A DNA stretch of 64,000 nt from contig NC_007645.1 of assembly GCF_000012985.1 (NCBI RefSeq), positions 2,696,501-2,760,500 of the forward strand, read 5' to 3'. This DNA comes from Hahella chejuensis KCTC 2396. GTDB lineage: Bacteria > Pseudomonadota > Gammaproteobacteria > Pseudomonadales > Oleiphilaceae. Position 1 is the first letter of the stretch. Each line of letters starts with the position of its first letter. Both the position numbers and the translations under genes were made by a program. The notes under the pieces are model-generated. The model saw only the letters and a program-made list of their open reading frames with translations, did no database searches and was not told where the DNA came from. Positions 63,252-64,000 of this stretch are shown piece by piece.

Positions 63252-64000
63252 GTCAAATGATTCCATTCAAAAGACGGTCATCGTCGCGCTGGCGCTGTGT
63301 ATCGTCTGTTCGATTTTCGTATCCGCCTCAGTTGTTCTGCTGAAGCCGATACAGGTTCAAAATAAAACATTGAACCTGAAGGAAAATATTCTGCGCGCCG
63401 CAGGTATGTTGAGTGCGGCTCCCACCAAGAAAGAGGTTGAGGAGAAATTTGCGCAAATCACCCCCAAAATCGTCGATCTTGACACAGGTAAGTATGTAGA
63501 GCCTAAAGACATCGGTTTTGAGAGCGTAGATGCGTTTGATCAGAAAAAATCCTCCCAAAACCCTGCGCTTTCCAAAGTGTTGCCGTCAGGTGAAGACCTG
63601 GCCGGGATCAAGCGTCGTGAGCGCTACGCGAAAGTGTATCTGGTTAAGGAAGGCGATAAGCTGACCCGGGTGATTCTGCCCATAAAAGGTTATGGTCTGT
63701 GGTCCACCCTGTACGGCTTCCTTGCTCTGAAGGCGGACGGCGACAGCGTGGTCGGGCTTGGCTTCTATGAGCATGGCGAAACGCCTGGCCTGGGTGGAGA
63801 AGTGGATAATCCCAACTGGAAATCGCAGTGGCCTGGTAAAGAAGTCTATGACGACAACTTTGATGTAGCCGTGCGATTGGTGAAAGGGGGTGTGAATCCG
63901 TCGGCGTCCGACGCTAAGTACTCTGTGGACGCCTTGTCTGGCGCCAGTCTCACCAGCCGTGGCGTAGAAAATCTGCTCCACTATTGGTTGAGCGAGAGCG
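63244..64000 (+). CDS. nqrC: Na+-translocating NADH:quinone reductase subunit C (cut by window end)
   Basis: The first 252 codons are present. It starts at GTG 63244 inside the end of nqrB, with CGGAGG 8 bases upstream, giving [18 protein letters not shown]. One N-terminal membrane helix (about residues 10-35) is followed by the periplasmic FMN-binding domain. The flavinylation motif reads SGASLTS with Ser235 where NqrC proteins I know have Thr (SGATLTS). Serine is an allowed acceptor for the ApbE flavin transferase in the general motif, so function is probably kept. The stop lies beyond the window. Confidence 0.93.
   Translation, partial: MSKSNDSIQKTVIVALALCIVCSIFVSASVVLLKPIQVQNKTLNLKENILRAAGMLSAAPTKKEVEEKFAQITPKIVDLDTGKYVEPKDIGFESVDAFDQKKSSQNPALSKVLPSGEDLAGIKRRERYAKVYLVKEGDKLTRVILPIKGYGLWSTLYGFLALKADGDSVVGLGFYEHGETPGLGGEVDNPNWKSQWPGKEVYDDNFDVAVRLVKGGVNPSASDAKYSVDALSGASLTSRGVENLLHYWLSES

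Overview
The window is a chromosomal segment of a moderately GC-rich, aerobic gammaproteobacterium, most likely marine. The evidence is the gene content: Na+-translocating NADH:quinone reductase, PsrA, an MlaA-family protein, GspA/GspB-type secretion accessories, a TgpA-type transglutaminase, ThrH and CsiV. In addition, the right-hand third keeps a gene order I know from Pseudomonas aeruginosa (psrA, nagZ, thioinosine phosphorylase, csiV, mfd, gap, nqrABC), with extra genes inserted. A Hahella-like member of the Oceanospirillales/Pseudomonadales is my best guess; this is recall, not a database result. No rRNA, tRNA, CRISPR array, prophage or complete insertion sequence was found.

Region 1 (1-6650) is one operon. 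It holds the tail of an unknown gene, a 933-residue periplasmic TPR protein, a TPR lipoprotein, a small exported protein, an ExbB/TolQ-type channel protein, two ExbD/TolR-type proteins and a TonB/AgmX-type transducer. It looks like an ion-gradient-powered envelope machine. The first ExbD has Asn where the family has its proton-carrying Asp. Region 2 (about 6650-9130) is AT-richer accessory DNA. It carries a lone Phd/YefM-type antitoxin, several very small genes, a YafO-family toxin with a small non-YafN-like upstream partner, and two tandem paralogous small proteins.

Region 3 (9180-31560) is housekeeping and lipid biology: a MaoC hydratase, a lipase-like hydrolase, FadD, a VanZ-like protein, HrpA, a FabH-like synthase, an MlaA-like protein without a lipobox, a patatin phospholipase, ExeA/ExeB, DinG, a MalT-like regulator, a TauE/SafE exporter and CysB. 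CysH (a [4Fe-4S] reductase) follows on the opposite strand.

Region 4 (32286-38500) has long intergenic stretches with hairpins, candidate small RNAs, a MITE-like repeat and a 30-residue membrane peptide. It also holds thrH, pabB with an attenuator-like leader, and a trio of exported proteins of the DUF6160/FilA-like type.

Region 5 (38497-50940) contains DUF58-TgpA, holB, a zinc-finger/TM/TPR protein, a rhomboid protease, riboflavin synthase, an unknown membrane protein, amtB behind a sigma-54-type promoter, psrA with a double PsrA operator over its own promoter, and an L,D-transpeptidase. Region 6 (50984-64000) contains nagZ, a second near-identical copy of the MITE-like repeat, an MscS channel, methylthioinosine phosphorylase, csiV, mfd, gap and the start of the nqr operon, which is cut off inside nqrC.

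The items most worth a second look are the asymmetric ExbD pair with its TPR/AgmX partners, the YafO module and its unrecognised partner, the hairpin-rich MITE-like repeat (one full copy, one shorter copy, one relic), the pabB leader, and the untracked 30-residue membrane peptide.
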